From: Aquicella lusitana | GTDB lineage: Bacteria; Pseudomonadota; Gammaproteobacteria; DSM-16500 | Length of the DNA: 64,000 nt | Reading direction: 5' to 3' | Assembly (NCBI RefSeq): GCF_902459475.1 | Contig: NZ_LR699114.1 | Span: forward strand, 1,736,001-1,800,000 | In this document: positions 18,457 to 27,114 of the stretch, one piece after another | Position numbering within the stretch: the stretch's first letter is position 1 | Layout of the letters: every line of letters starts with the position of its first letter | Notes under the pieces: generated by a model | Databases searched by the model: none | What the model saw: only the letters and a program-made list of their open reading frames with translations | Told to the model about the DNA's origin: nothing | Program-made: the position numbers and the translations under genes

Positions 18457-19659
18457 TTAGTTTTTTATCACACCCTTACGGTTGATGGCGAGCTCAGAAA
18501 TATCATGCTCGGTGCCGCCGTTAACGGCAAGATCCGCGCACATTTTTCCAAAAAGCGGAACAAATTTGAATGCCCAACCACCCGTGAATAATACTATATT
18601 TTGGTGGTGTGGAACGAATTTTTCCGGCATAAAATCAAGCACGCTCAGGTTATCGACAATCTGCGGATGCACAGCGGCTGCCATGTCAATGGGCGCCGGC
18701 GAGACACCGCGCATGTGCTTTTTCACGTATTCCTGCGTGATATGGATATCGATATCGCGTGGCACATATTTGCGTTCGCCAATCTCTGTAAACGTATGCG
18801 ATGCCCAATCAACCGCAAGACGCACGAAGCCTTCGCGACCAAATTTGACCGGTGGAAAACCATAAAAAAGCTTGGTGGGTACGCTTTCATCCTTGTAATC
18901 AAACTGGAACCACATGGGGAATGTGAGGCTCGGATCTGTGATTTTGTAATAGGCAAATGCCATTTCCCAGAAGAGAATATTTAGCTGGAAACCAAACTGG
19001 CCGACAAATTCATTGATGTAAGGACCGGGTGTCACAATGACTTTTTTTGCAAAATAAGTGTTGGTGGTTGATTTCACCATGACACCATTCGCATCCGCTT
19101 TCACTTCAGTGACCGGCTCATTTTCATTCAGTGCAACACCGTATTTGGCATTGAGGCTGACTAAGGTTTTAAGCAGCAGCTTGACGTCAATGACAGCGTT
19201 ATTTTCGTGATAGACACCGTAATAATTGTCCGGCAGGTCCTTAAAAGGAAAGCGCTCTTCCAATTGTTTCTTGGTGTATTTAATGCAGCGATGACCCAGA
19301 CTTTTTAATACTTCATATGCCGTTTCAATGGTACCTTGGGCTGTGTATTCTGTTTCAACACCAAAATTGAGCAATCCATGCGGATGCAGTAATCGCTGGC
19401 CGCTTTCTCTTTCAATTTCCCTGTACATATCGCCCGCCTGAAACGCCATCTTGGCATGGCTTGCTTCCGTTATCGCCGTGCGCCACATTCTCACGTGGCC
19501 TGCTGAACTGCCAGCCTGATTACCAAAGGAAAATTGCTCCAGTACAATCACACTTTGACCCATTTTTGCCGCGTAAAAGGCGCTTGCCAATCCAATGGGA
19601 CCGCCGCCAATGACAATCACATCGGCATCATACATGCCAATCTTTTTAGCATTCATCAT
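18457..19659 (-). CDS. FAD-dependent amine/amino-acid oxidase (DAO family)
   Basis: A 400-residue flavoprotein of the DAO family, closest in appearance to monomeric sarcosine oxidase and N-methyltryptophan oxidase. It has an N-terminal Rossmann motif (VIVIGGGPIGLASAFYAAKM), a GSSAGHVRMWRTA segment, and a C-terminal FTGGWAFKFVPLFGKM typical of the FAD-binding end. It would oxidise a secondary or N-methylated amine. The start ATG at 19659 follows AGGAG. It is the middle gene of operon A, only 8 bp after the dehydrogenase stop. The substrate is unknown. Confidence 0.88.
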   Translation of the reverse strand: MMNAKKIGMYDADVIVIGGGPIGLASAFYAAKMGQSVIVLEQFSFGNQAGSSAGHVRMWRTAITEASHAKMAFQAGDMYREIERESGQRLLHPHGLLNFGVETEYTAQGTIETAYEVLKSLGHRCIKYTKKQLEERFPFKDLPDNYYGVYHENNAVIDVKLLLKTLVSLNAKYGVALNENEPVTEVKADANGVMVKSTTNTYFAKKVIVTPGPYINEFVGQFGFQLNILFWEMAFAYYKITDPSLTFPMWFQFDYKDESVPTKLFYGFPPVKFGREGFVRLAVDWASHTFTEIGERKYVPRDIDIHITQEYVKKHMRGVSPAPIDMAAAVHPQIVDNLSVLDFMPEKFVPHHQNIVLFTGGWAFKFVPLFGKMCADLAVNGGTEHDISELAINRKGVIKN

Positions 19660-19667
19660 AGCCACTC

Positions 19668-20705
19668 CTATTTTATTAATTGCGCAATGTCTGCGTTTTT
19701 TGCCATGGATAAAAACACATCAAGCGCCTCTTGTGGTGAAATTTTATAATTATCAGCCAGGGTCAGCAGGTTGTTGGTCTTGTGATAGATGACCTTGTAC
19801 ACGAAATTATAAATGCGATCAGGCTCAATCGACCGGTATTTTTCAGGTTGCTTGAATTCAATAGAATCACAAATGACAGCACCTGCGTTGCTGACGACGT
19901 CCGGGATCCAGAAGATGTTTTTTTCTTCCAGCACGCTGATGACATTAGGCGAAGAAAAAGGATGATTCGCGCTGCTGACGATCCATTTGCAATTGATTTT
20001 TTCTGCATTGGCCGGCGTGATAATATTGGATGCCGAGCAAAGCAGCAGATAATCGCACTTCATTTCATACCAGTTTTCATTGGCAGAAATATTAATCGCG
20101 CCCGGAATGTCTGCATGAGCCGGATTGACATCATAGGTATAAACTTTATGTCCGCTGGAAATTAATTTATTAGCAAGTACGGAGCCAATTTTGCCGGCGC
20201 CGTGAATAATGAATTCAAGCGGTCTGCTTTTATCGCTTTCTGCACGGGCCAGCACAGCCATGAGTGAGCCATAGACGCCATAACCCGTTGCTTCCGAGGT
20301 GTTGATGTTCGATCCCATTGCATTTAATACATAAGGGCTCACGGTGCAGAGAAATTCCATGTCCTCGTTGTTGATGTTAAGATCACAACCCGTATAAATG
20401 GATCCCTTGTGCTTATTTAAAACATTACCCACATAAGTCAAAAGTTTTCGTTTGTTCTCGGGATTATTCTGGCCATTCGCAACAATCTTGACGCCGGAAA
20501 ACCCCGTGTTGTAAATACGATGCTTCTCGGTCATGTGAGTTGCCAAAACAATCGCTTCCGCTTCCTGGTTTTTTACATCTGCATACTGATAAAAACGCAA
20601 CCCGCCATTGGCCGGCAATCCGGCACTGTCTTTTTCATAAGCGATGGTGAAGCTAAGATCCGAGTCGATAAGATATGTTTCAACATTATATTCCCGCGCA
20701 TGCAT
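19668..20705 (-). CDS. Glu/Leu/Phe/Val dehydrogenase family protein
   Basis: A 345-residue NAD(P)-dependent amino-acid dehydrogenase, about the size of leucine dehydrogenase. Visible features: PANGGLRFYQYADV (substrate domain), the active-site lysine in FSGVKIVA, and the Rossmann motif IHGAGKIGSVLANKLISSGH at about 190-210. The usual GGGK motif reads SGVK, a deviation that may change specificity. It would interconvert a 2-oxo acid and an amino acid. The start (MHAREYN) follows GGAGGGGAG. It is the first gene of operon A behind the shared operator-promoter at 20820-20866. Confidence 0.85.
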   Translation of the reverse strand: MHAREYNVETYLIDSDLSFTIAYEKDSAGLPANGGLRFYQYADVKNQEAEAIVLATHMTEKHRIYNTGFSGVKIVANGQNNPENKRKLLTYVGNVLNKHKGSIYTGCDLNINNEDMEFLCTVSPYVLNAMGSNINTSEATGYGVYGSLMAVLARAESDKSRPLEFIIHGAGKIGSVLANKLISSGHKVYTYDVNPAHADIPGAINISANENWYEMKCDYLLLCSASNIITPANAEKINCKWIVSSANHPFSSPNVISVLEEKNIFWIPDVVSNAGAVICDSIEFKQPEKYRSIEPDRIYNFVYKVIYHKTNNLLTLADNYKISPQEALDVFLSMAKNADIAQLIK

Positions 20706-20719
20706 TGTCGTTCTCCCCT

Positions 20720-20733
20720 CCCGTTTAAACGGG
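20720..20733. promoter_or_regulatory. 14-bp perfect palindrome in operon A leader
   Basis: CCCGTTTAAACGGG is a perfect palindrome about 15 bp upstream of the operon A start codon and downstream of the predicted transcription start. It could be an operator or a small hairpin near the ribosome-binding site. No second copy was noticed in operon B. Confidence 0.4.
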
Positions 20734-20819
20734 ATTATTCTGCTGCCTTTGATTTTATATAAAACAAAACACTCACTTTTTGCCGACAAGCAGCCGGCAG
20801 GCGATGAAAGCAATGGCGA

Positions 20820-20866
20820 AATATATAAAAAGGGCTTGAGAGAATCTATCCGTATTTTTTACGGAT
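20820..20866 (-). promoter_or_regulatory. Operon A promoter with operator (copy 1)
   Basis: The perfect inverted repeat ATCCGTA-N5-TACGGAT lies at 20848-20866. On the minus strand it is followed by AGATTCTC and a -10 box TATATT at 20825-20820. The repeat centre (20857) is 32 bp from the -10 box, so about 44 bp upstream of the probable start, where LuxR-type activators bind. No good -35 is seen, as expected for an activator-dependent promoter. A 27-bp block (20840-20866) is identical to 28242-28268. Confidence 0.72.
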
Positions 20867-20870
20867 AATG

Positions 20871-21004
20871 CTCGATAATGCTGTCATCCTGAGAGCGTTT
20901 TTGCTCGAAGGATCTCCCGATGTACAAAAGGAGATCCTTCGCCTCGCTCAGGATGACAGCATTGTGAACGCTTTTCAAAAATGGCTAAAGTCCAGATAAA
21001 GACC
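20871..21004. repeat. MITE-like hairpin repeat, copy A
   Basis: A 134-bp sequence that recurs at 30560-30692 with scattered differences. Its core is a long imperfect hairpin: CTGTCATCCTGAG and GAAGGATCTCC pair with GGAGATCCTTC and CTCAGGATGACAG. A 3' tail (CTTTTCAAAAATGG, then TCCAGATAAAGA) is shared too. There is no ORF. It lies upstream of the operon A promoter. Such repeats are probably non-autonomous mobile elements or exported-RNA hairpins. Confidence 0.7.
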
Positions 21005-21092
21005 ATTCCGGGCTAATACTTCACTGGATTGCGCCGCTCTCGTTCGCAACGTGAATTCAACCTATTAGTAGCGCCATTGATCAATAAGTTGC

Positions 21093-21482
21093 TTATTTAA
21101 AAGGACGATTTTTGATTTGATGATCCTGCTCTACAACCTTGGCAAACGCTTCATTAGACATCGTTGGGATAAATTCCGTGATCTGATAATCGGCAATGCC
21201 GTTTTTCTTAAAAGGATCTTTCGCAAGCACTTCTTCCAGCGTCTGTTTATCCTTAGTTGAAGCAATAATAACGCCACCTGTTCTTGGCTCTTTTCTACCG
21301 GAGGTAATAAAGATGTTTTTTGCGTAGCACTCTTTCAAAAAAGCACGATGCGCTTCCAAGTGATTTTCTACTTGCTCAAGCGGAACCTTATACTCCAGTG
21401 CAACTATAAATAAATTTCGCGCACATTGGCTAAACATACCAAAGTTAGAAAACAATTTTGTCGATGTGAAAGCACGAAACAT
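21093..21482 (-). CDS. YciI-like protein
   Basis: A 129-residue protein of the YciI dimeric alpha/beta-barrel fold: VALEYKVPLEQVENHLEAHR, then FLKECYAKNIFITSGRKEP, and the typical DPFKKNGIADYQITEF. YciI proteins are small, often of unknown function, sometimes dehalogenase- or decarboxylase-like. The start at 21482 follows AAGGAGG. It has an N-terminal extension of about 20 residues compared with normal family members. It overlaps the stop of the MFS gene and is the last gene of operon B. Confidence 0.82.
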   Translation of the reverse strand: MFRAFTSTKLFSNFGMFSQCARNLFIVALEYKVPLEQVENHLEAHRAFLKECYAKNIFITSGRKEPRTGGVIIASTKDKQTLEEVLAKDPFKKNGIADYQITEFIPTMSNEAFAKVVEQDHQIKNRPFK

Positions 21483-22708
21483 TAGCATCCTCCTTCAGAT
21501 TTTTTGTTAAAAGCAGCGAACAATATTATCCCTAATAACGTAGTCACAAAAATGTAAATGCCTAAATTGAGAACTGAATTTTTGCTTAGCGGCCCAACGA
21601 GTGATGATGACAAAGCAGCGACGCCAAGCTGCAAAAAGCCCAGCAACCCTGACGCATATCCCGTCGATTTGGAAAATGAACTAATAACGCCCGCTGTACC
21701 GAGCGGTATCAAGAAACCGTTGCCAAAGGTGAGTATTGAAACAGAAGCCACCATCATATAAAGCGGTAAATGAATCATTCCCGCAAGCAAAAGCAATAAA
21801 CCGCCCAAATTAAAAGCAACAAATCCAACATAGATAACCTGATCCAATTCAAATGAATTTAGCAGGCGCCTTCCCGTTAAATTTCCCAAAACATAGGTGA
21901 GCGATAAGCTAATATAGAAAGCGCCGATTGCGCGCTCGCCAAATCCATTCGCGTGAAAGATGAAAGGCGATTGTGCAATATAAGCAAAATAGGCAATGTA
22001 GGCCGTGCACGGCACTGAAACATAGGCAATGAATTTTTTATTGAAAAACAATTTTGGATAAGCTGAAATGACTTTCAGCAAATGCAGCGATTGCCGGTTC
22101 TTTTCGGACAGGGTTTCAGGCAAAAAATACACTGCCAATATGGCAACCGTCAGTGCAAATAAGCCGACAAATAAAAAAGTTGCCTGCCACCCGAAATAAT
22201 AACCAATGAAACCGCCGATGACCGGCGAAATCGCAGGCGACATGCCCACAAAGGGAAAGATGGTTGAGAATATTTTTCCTGCTTCTTTTGCATCAAATAA
22301 ATCACCCACAATGGCTCTGCCAATAATGAGCCCTGAACAGGCGCCGATTGCCTGAATAAACCTGGATACCAGCATTTGTGAGTAAGTGACCGAAAAAGCG
22401 CAGGAAACAGAGGCAAAAAGATAAACAAACATGCCAAGCACCAGCAATTTCTTGCGGCCAAATCGATCTGTCAGCGGGCCTAAAATGAGCTGCCCAATCG
22501 ACAAGCCAAAGAGGTAAATGCCCAATGTTAACTGCATTGCATGTGGATCATGCTGCAATGCTTTTCCTATAGCAGGCAAGGTAGGCAAATAAACATCCGA
22601 TCCGACCAGGCCGGCCGTACTCATGAGCATGAGGATCAATAGAAACAACCATCTTTGATGCGCGATTAACTTTACATTTTCAGCAGCTGTGACGGATTGG
22701 TTAAGCAT
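21482..22708 (-). CDS. Bcr/CflA-type MFS efflux transporter
   Basis: A 408-residue major-facilitator protein with 12 membrane segments. The loop-2 motif GPLTDRFGRKKLL and the Bcr/CflA-type features SDVYLPTLPAIGKAL and RFIQAIGACSGLIIGRAIVGD are clear. The family exports drugs and small metabolites with proton antiport. It overlaps the 3' end of the amidohydrolase gene by 37 bp and belongs to operon B, where it probably exports the pathway product. Confidence 0.9.
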   Translation of the reverse strand: MLNQSVTAAENVKLIAHQRWLFLLILMLMSTAGLVGSDVYLPTLPAIGKALQHDPHAMQLTLGIYLFGLSIGQLILGPLTDRFGRKKLLVLGMFVYLFASVSCAFSVTYSQMLVSRFIQAIGACSGLIIGRAIVGDLFDAKEAGKIFSTIFPFVGMSPAISPVIGGFIGYYFGWQATFLFVGLFALTVAILAVYFLPETLSEKNRQSLHLLKVISAYPKLFFNKKFIAYVSVPCTAYIAYFAYIAQSPFIFHANGFGERAIGAFYISLSLTYVLGNLTGRRLLNSFELDQVIYVGFVAFNLGGLLLLLAGMIHLPLYMMVASVSILTFGNGFLIPLGTAGVISSFSKSTGYASGLLGFLQLGVAALSSSLVGPLSKNSVLNLGIYIFVTTLLGIILFAAFNKKSEGGC

Positions 22709-23538
22709 ATCTCGGCCTTTCGTGTCGTTGAAATTGAAAAATCAGAAAACCATTGATCAGAAGCAGTTACCCATTCCGTGACGTCCATTTGGCTGGTTTG
22801 CCCAAGATCAGAGCTGTATATTACCTGCGGTATCGTTTGTAAAACAGAACGAAAATCTTGTTGATCCTGATAAGAAAGTAAATAAGTGAGTGCTGTTTGC
22901 TCTGTCCAAACAAATGGGTACGTTTGCGCAATTTCCATAAGCGCTGCTGCGCTTAAGCCAGTCAGCGGATTGGCGGGCTGATTTAAAAGCAAAGGAACGT
23001 CAAATTGTCCGCAAGCGTCAATCAAGGCAAACACTTCTTCTTTTGAAGCATGGCCCGATGAGAGCACGATAGGATAGTCCTTTGCCAGTTTAAAGATATC
23101 ATCTAACTCGGACTTTAATTTTCCATCGGCATTAAAAATCGTTTCGGGCTGGCACAGCTCGCCACTCAATAGAGGACTGGTTAGTTGGCGAGATAGCTTA
23201 GAGGTATGTTTGCGTCCGGTCATCGTTGGCAGATGTATAATCATTTTGGAAGGAATAATGGGTTGATATTCCGCAAGCGCCCGGATAATAGGACGATAAT
23301 GTATTCCACCGGCTATTTTATTCAGGACAAGGGATGGGAAGACAGGCAATCCTTCGCGTTGCGCAATCGTTGCCTGCGCTGCCGTAGAGCCCAGATGGCT
23401 TTTCAACACAACAGCGCCATTTAATTTTTGATACTCCCTACCAACGTCAATGGAGCTGTAGCGACGTTTATAAAGATCAGGATCAGCATGATAGTGAATG
23501 TCAATAAAACTGCATTGATCAAAAAAATGGGGTGCCAT
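22672..23538 (-). CDS. Amidohydrolase-like protein (DUF6282-like)
   Basis: A 288-residue TIM-barrel hydrolase-like protein. The N-terminal IDIHYHADPDLYKRR is a metal-binding HxH with an unusual following ADPD, as in DUF6282 amidohydrolase-like proteins. Further histidines occur in LKSHLGST, KMIIHLP and SSGHASKEEV. The reaction is unknown, perhaps hydrolysis or lactone opening. It starts exactly where the RraA gene stops (23538), so translation is coupled. Part of operon B. Confidence 0.72.
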   Translation of the reverse strand: MAPHFFDQCSFIDIHYHADPDLYKRRYSSIDVGREYQKLNGAVVLKSHLGSTAAQATIAQREGLPVFPSLVLNKIAGGIHYRPIIRALAEYQPIIPSKMIIHLPTMTGRKHTSKLSRQLTSPLLSGELCQPETIFNADGKLKSELDDIFKLAKDYPIVLSSGHASKEEVFALIDACGQFDVPLLLNQPANPLTGLSAAALMEIAQTYPFVWTEQTALTYLLSYQDQQDFRSVLQTIPQVIYSSDLGQTSQMDVTEWVTASDQWFSDFSISTTRKAEICLTNPSQLLKM

Positions 23539-24200
23539 TATTTTTTATCACCACCCAGCCACGGCTGGTCATACCGATGTAATTTTCGTGCATCCTCTAA
23601 TTTCAAACCTCCCTTTACAGAAGCAATGATCGCCTGTTCGGTTGATTTGATGTTGCTTGCCTTTTCGACAATTTCTTTCAGGTATGCTTGCGGAATCACA
23701 ACAGTGCCATTGTCATCTCCCATGATGATGTCCCCAGGCTTGATTCGGACACCATTGATAGTTAATTCGCATTGTTGTGCTGATTTATAAACGCGATTTT
23801 TACCTGATCGCATATAGATAGCGCTGGCAAATAGCGGATAATTTGACTCGCGGATAAAATGCACATCTCTTGCCGCACCAAATACCACGGTGCCGGCGAT
23901 ATTACGCATCAAAGCAACCTGGGTTAAAATGTCTCCCCATGTCGTACAGTCCTGCCGCCCTGCATTATCGATCATAATCACTGCATGCGCAGGCACATCA
24001 TCAATATAATTGCCAGCGCTCTTAAACTCAGCCTGTTTTTCTTCATAAGGCAAATATTTTACCGTGAAGGCAGGCCCTACCATTTTGCTGCCGGGGGATA
24101 TCGGCTTAATGCCTAAAAGCGCGCCTTCAATGCCGCAGGCATCCAGCGCATCTGAAATCTCGGCTGTATCAAATTGATAAAGTTGTTGCAGTAAATCCAT
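23538..24200 (-). CDS. RraA-family aldolase/decarboxylase
   Basis: A 220-residue protein of the RraA / 4-hydroxy-4-methyl-2-oxoglutarate aldolase family. Visible signatures: AEISDALDACGIEGAL at the N-terminus, a VIMIDNAGRQDCTTWGDI segment, and VVFGAARDVHFI, whose Arg-Asp pair binds the oxo acid and metal, then GDIIMGDDNGTVVIP. Family members cleave 4-hydroxy-2-oxo diacids or decarboxylate oxaloacetate. In operon B it lies 3 bp after the IPMDH-CinA gene and likely acts on a 2-oxo acid made there. It is less likely to be an RNase E regulator, given the context. Confidence 0.87.
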   Translation of the reverse strand: MDLLQQLYQFDTAEISDALDACGIEGALLGIKPISPGSKMVGPAFTVKYLPYEEKQAEFKSAGNYIDDVPAHAVIMIDNAGRQDCTTWGDILTQVALMRNIAGTVVFGAARDVHFIRESNYPLFASAIYMRSGKNRVYKSAQQCELTINGVRIKPGDIIMGDDNGTVVIPQAYLKEIVEKASNIKSTEQAIIASVKGGLKLEDARKLHRYDQPWLGGDKK

Positions 24201-24203
24201 AAA

Positions 24204-26417
24204 TTAACCCTCAAGCGATTTTATAAATTGCCGCAGTTGCCACGCAATATAGCTTTTAGCATACTCTATTACCTCATGGCCGCGGTTGGGAATAGAAAGC
24301 TTATGCGCATAGCGACACTGCTTCCCAGAGAAGCCTTCGCATTCTAAAGAAATCATGCCAGTAAATTCGGTTTGATTTTGCAATGGCTTCGACGCTTTCA
24401 CGCAAAACCAAACTCCATCGGTATCTTCAGCTGGCTGCGTTTTAAAGTAATTTATATTTTGTAAAGAAACTGCTTTCTCAAATTCGCCCAGAGTTGCCTT
24501 ATCTACCACAGAAATGATGTGAGGAAAATGTTGTAATGATTCTTCCAACACTTCAAAAGCTTTTTTTCCATCGCAGGAAACAAGGCAAGGTAAAAGCAAT
24601 GCTTCTACAGCATGAACCAGGTCGTTAACATCTTCGTTTTCGTCTGCGGCCAACTTAATTTCGAGATAAGGGTAATGCCAACGATAAGCTATCCCGACCG
24701 AGTGAGACTTGGCAATTTCATCAATTTGCGGAGCAATCTCACCCTCAATTAATCCCAAGGTCATCCATCGATATACTTTCTTTTTTTTAAAAAAGCCGGA
24801 TTGCTCCAACCTAGCGACCACATGCTTATCAAACATGGGGCGGCACTCCCTCGGTGGTCCGGGCAGCATAAAGATATGTTTGCTTTGCCATTCGATGTGG
24901 CAACCGAAAGCGGTGCCATTTTCATTCGGATAAAGCTCGGCGTGCCTCGGGAATAAGGCTTGCTGACGATTCGATTCTGTCACGGCCAGGTTGAAACGTT
25001 CCAGGCGGTTAACTACATGCGTCCATGCTGTTTCGTCAAAGCACAATTCCTGTTTAATGACGTCAGCAATAGCAAAACGCGTTGTATCATCCGATGTAGG
25101 ACCTAATCCACCGCTCACAATCACCGCATCCGATTTGCCTAGCAGGTAGGTTAACGCCGACGAAATCGCTCTTTTGTTATCAGACACCTGAATATGCTGA
25201 TCAATATTCCCGCCTTTTTCATTGATCGTTTTCGCAAAAAAGTGACTGTTGGTGTCCTGAATCTCGCCTTGCACCAGCTCATTTCCTGTGGCCAGGAATG
25301 AAATGGTTTTTTTTGTTTTAGGTTGAAGACAGCGATCAATGATGGCATTAGCCATTGTTTGTGTTGAAGCATCTCCACCCATATCATAAGTCACAAACTT
25401 GCCTTCCTTGATAACTTCGTGAAGCGCTTGCTGGATGCGGCCTGCTTCAGCATGATAACCAAAATGTTTTAATAAAAGCCCAATGGTCAGGAACATCGCA
25501 CCGGGATTTGCGCGATTTGATTTAACACGAGGTGCACTGCCATGCACGGGCTCAAAATAGCAGCCCTTTGCGCCAATATTGGCACTGGATGCAAGGCCAA
25601 GGCCGCCCATCACACCTGCGCCCAGGTCAGACAGAATATCACCGAACATATTTTCAGCTACGATCACGCCAAATTCCTGCGGGCGCTTTACCATCCATAA
25701 TGCAACCGCATCAACATTATGAATATCAGCTTGAATATGCGGATATTTCTGGGCAATGCCTTCAAATATCTCTCGCGCAAAAGCGCTGCTTTTGCGTAAC
25801 ACATTCGGTTTGTCTGCAAAGGTAACGCGATTAAATCCCTCTCGCTGCGCATGACTAAAAGCAAATTCAAATAAACGCGCCAAACCGTCGCGTGATTGTA
25901 ATCGTAACGAGCAGCTAGCATCCTCAGCTGACAGATGACGCCAACGTGGATTTGCTGCAACGACCGAGTGCAATGCATCTGGAAGGGGATAAAAATCCAA
26001 TCCTGCGTAAAGCCCTTCGGTATTTTCCCGGATAACTGAAAAATTAAAATCTTCACCCTCGCCCTTGATATTAAAACAAGGTCTCACATTCGCATACAAA
26101 TCAAGCTGTTGCCGCAACTGAACAATGGGTGAAACATAAGGAGGCGGTGAAGCTCGCAGGTGTTCTGGAAGCGCTTTTAATGCTTCTTTCTCCGGCATGC
26201 TGGTTGTCGCACCCAGCAAAACAGCATCACATGATTTTATGATCTCCCAGGTTCTCGCCGGAATTGGATTGCCTTCCTGCTTCCAGCATTCCCAGCCAAT
26301 GTCACCAAAAATAGTTTCAACAGGAAGTCCCAACGCTTCAAATATCGGCACAGCAGCAAATGTGACATCCTGACCAATGCCATCGCCCGGTAAAATCGCT
26401 AGTCTCAATTTTTTCAT
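24204..26417 (-). CDS. Isopropylmalate-dehydrogenase-like / CinA-like fusion
   Basis: A 737-residue two-part protein. Residues about 1-365 are a beta-decarboxylating dehydrogenase (tartrate/isopropylmalate type): LAILPGDGIGQDVT, VIRENTEGLYAG, FADKPNVLR, VAENMFGDILSDLGAGVMGG, FEPVHGSAP. Residues about 370-620 are a CinA N-terminal (MoaB/COG1058) domain: FLATGNELVQGEIQDTNSHF, VSGGLGPTSDDTTRFAIAD and MLPGPPRECRPMF. The last 110 residues are unassigned. No frameshift or stop separates the halves. It overlaps the upstream hydrolase gene by 4 bp in operon B. The fusion is unusual; CinA-type domains act on nucleotides or bind pterin-like ligands. Confidence 0.88.
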   Translation of the reverse strand: MKKLRLAILPGDGIGQDVTFAAVPIFEALGLPVETIFGDIGWECWKQEGNPIPARTWEIIKSCDAVLLGATTSMPEKEALKALPEHLRASPPPYVSPIVQLRQQLDLYANVRPCFNIKGEGEDFNFSVIRENTEGLYAGLDFYPLPDALHSVVAANPRWRHLSAEDASCSLRLQSRDGLARLFEFAFSHAQREGFNRVTFADKPNVLRKSSAFAREIFEGIAQKYPHIQADIHNVDAVALWMVKRPQEFGVIVAENMFGDILSDLGAGVMGGLGLASSANIGAKGCYFEPVHGSAPRVKSNRANPGAMFLTIGLLLKHFGYHAEAGRIQQALHEVIKEGKFVTYDMGGDASTQTMANAIIDRCLQPKTKKTISFLATGNELVQGEIQDTNSHFFAKTINEKGGNIDQHIQVSDNKRAISSALTYLLGKSDAVIVSGGLGPTSDDTTRFAIADVIKQELCFDETAWTHVVNRLERFNLAVTESNRQQALFPRHAELYPNENGTAFGCHIEWQSKHIFMLPGPPRECRPMFDKHVVARLEQSGFFKKKKVYRWMTLGLIEGEIAPQIDEIAKSHSVGIAYRWHYPYLEIKLAADENEDVNDLVHAVEALLLPCLVSCDGKKAFEVLEESLQHFPHIISVVDKATLGEFEKAVSLQNINYFKTQPAEDTDGVWFCVKASKPLQNQTEFTGMISLECEGFSGKQCRYAHKLSIPNRGHEVIEYAKSYIAWQLRQFIKSLEG

Positions 26418-27112
26418 GCGCTTTCCTCAAGGAATTTAATCATAGGCGGCATGCAATCGGTCAGATTATTTTGCAAAACCCGCATGCCAGACCGGGGTAT
26501 GATAACAAGTTGACTGTTTGGTGAAGTGATAACATTGCCGCTATTAACTAATTGTGAATTCTCACCTATTAAATGCAAATATTTCACTCGGGTTTTTTGC
26601 AGCATGGGACGAGAATCCGCTTCCAGCACAAACTGAAGTCCTCTCGAAAGCCGCAATGCTGCTCGCTCAGGATGGTTTAGGTTGAAATGTTGAGGCGCTT
26701 CATAGGGATAAAACACATACCGATTTAATTCGTGAAGCGCAACAGCCATTAAGTTTTCTTTTATCAACCGGATCACCTGATCCAGGCGTTTGGAAAGCAA
26801 ATCATCCGAAAATGACGGTACAGAAATGAAAACCAGCGGCTTGTTTTCTTGCTCAACAAGATCAAGGCAATGCTGCAAAATCACGCCGCCGAGCGAAAAC
26901 CCAAAAATAGCATGATAGCCGGGGATCAATGTCTGAAGTTTATCGTGCCATCCCGCGAAAAAATCTTTTCGATGCGTATCTGCATTCACTTCCTCCAGAG
27001 GATCGATGAAGTCTATGCTATATTGCGGCACAAGAAACTGCAGCGATGCTTCGATGGCCTTGATTTCAGACCATTCCGCCAACGCTGGGCCGATGACTAA
27101 TATTTTTTTCAT
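26414..27112 (-). CDS. Alpha/beta hydrolase
   Basis: A 232-residue alpha/beta hydrolase. The nucleophile elbow is GFSLGG, followed by a short lid, and a late LHLIGENSQL segment where the acid residue would be. It resembles thioesterase- or esterase-like hydrolases of biosynthetic operons, but the substrate is unknown. The start at 27112 (MKKILVIG) immediately follows the stop of the aldolase gene. Second gene of operon B. Confidence 0.78.
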   Translation of the reverse strand: MKKILVIGPALAEWSEIKAIEASLQFLVPQYSIDFIDPLEEVNADTHRKDFFAGWHDKLQTLIPGYHAIFGFSLGGVILQHCLDLVEQENKPLVFISVPSFSDDLLSKRLDQVIRLIKENLMAVALHELNRYVFYPYEAPQHFNLNHPERAALRLSRGLQFVLEADSRPMLQKTRVKYLHLIGENSQLVNSGNVITSPNSQLVIIPRSGMRVLQNNLTDCMPPMIKFLEESA

Positions 27113-27114
27113 TA

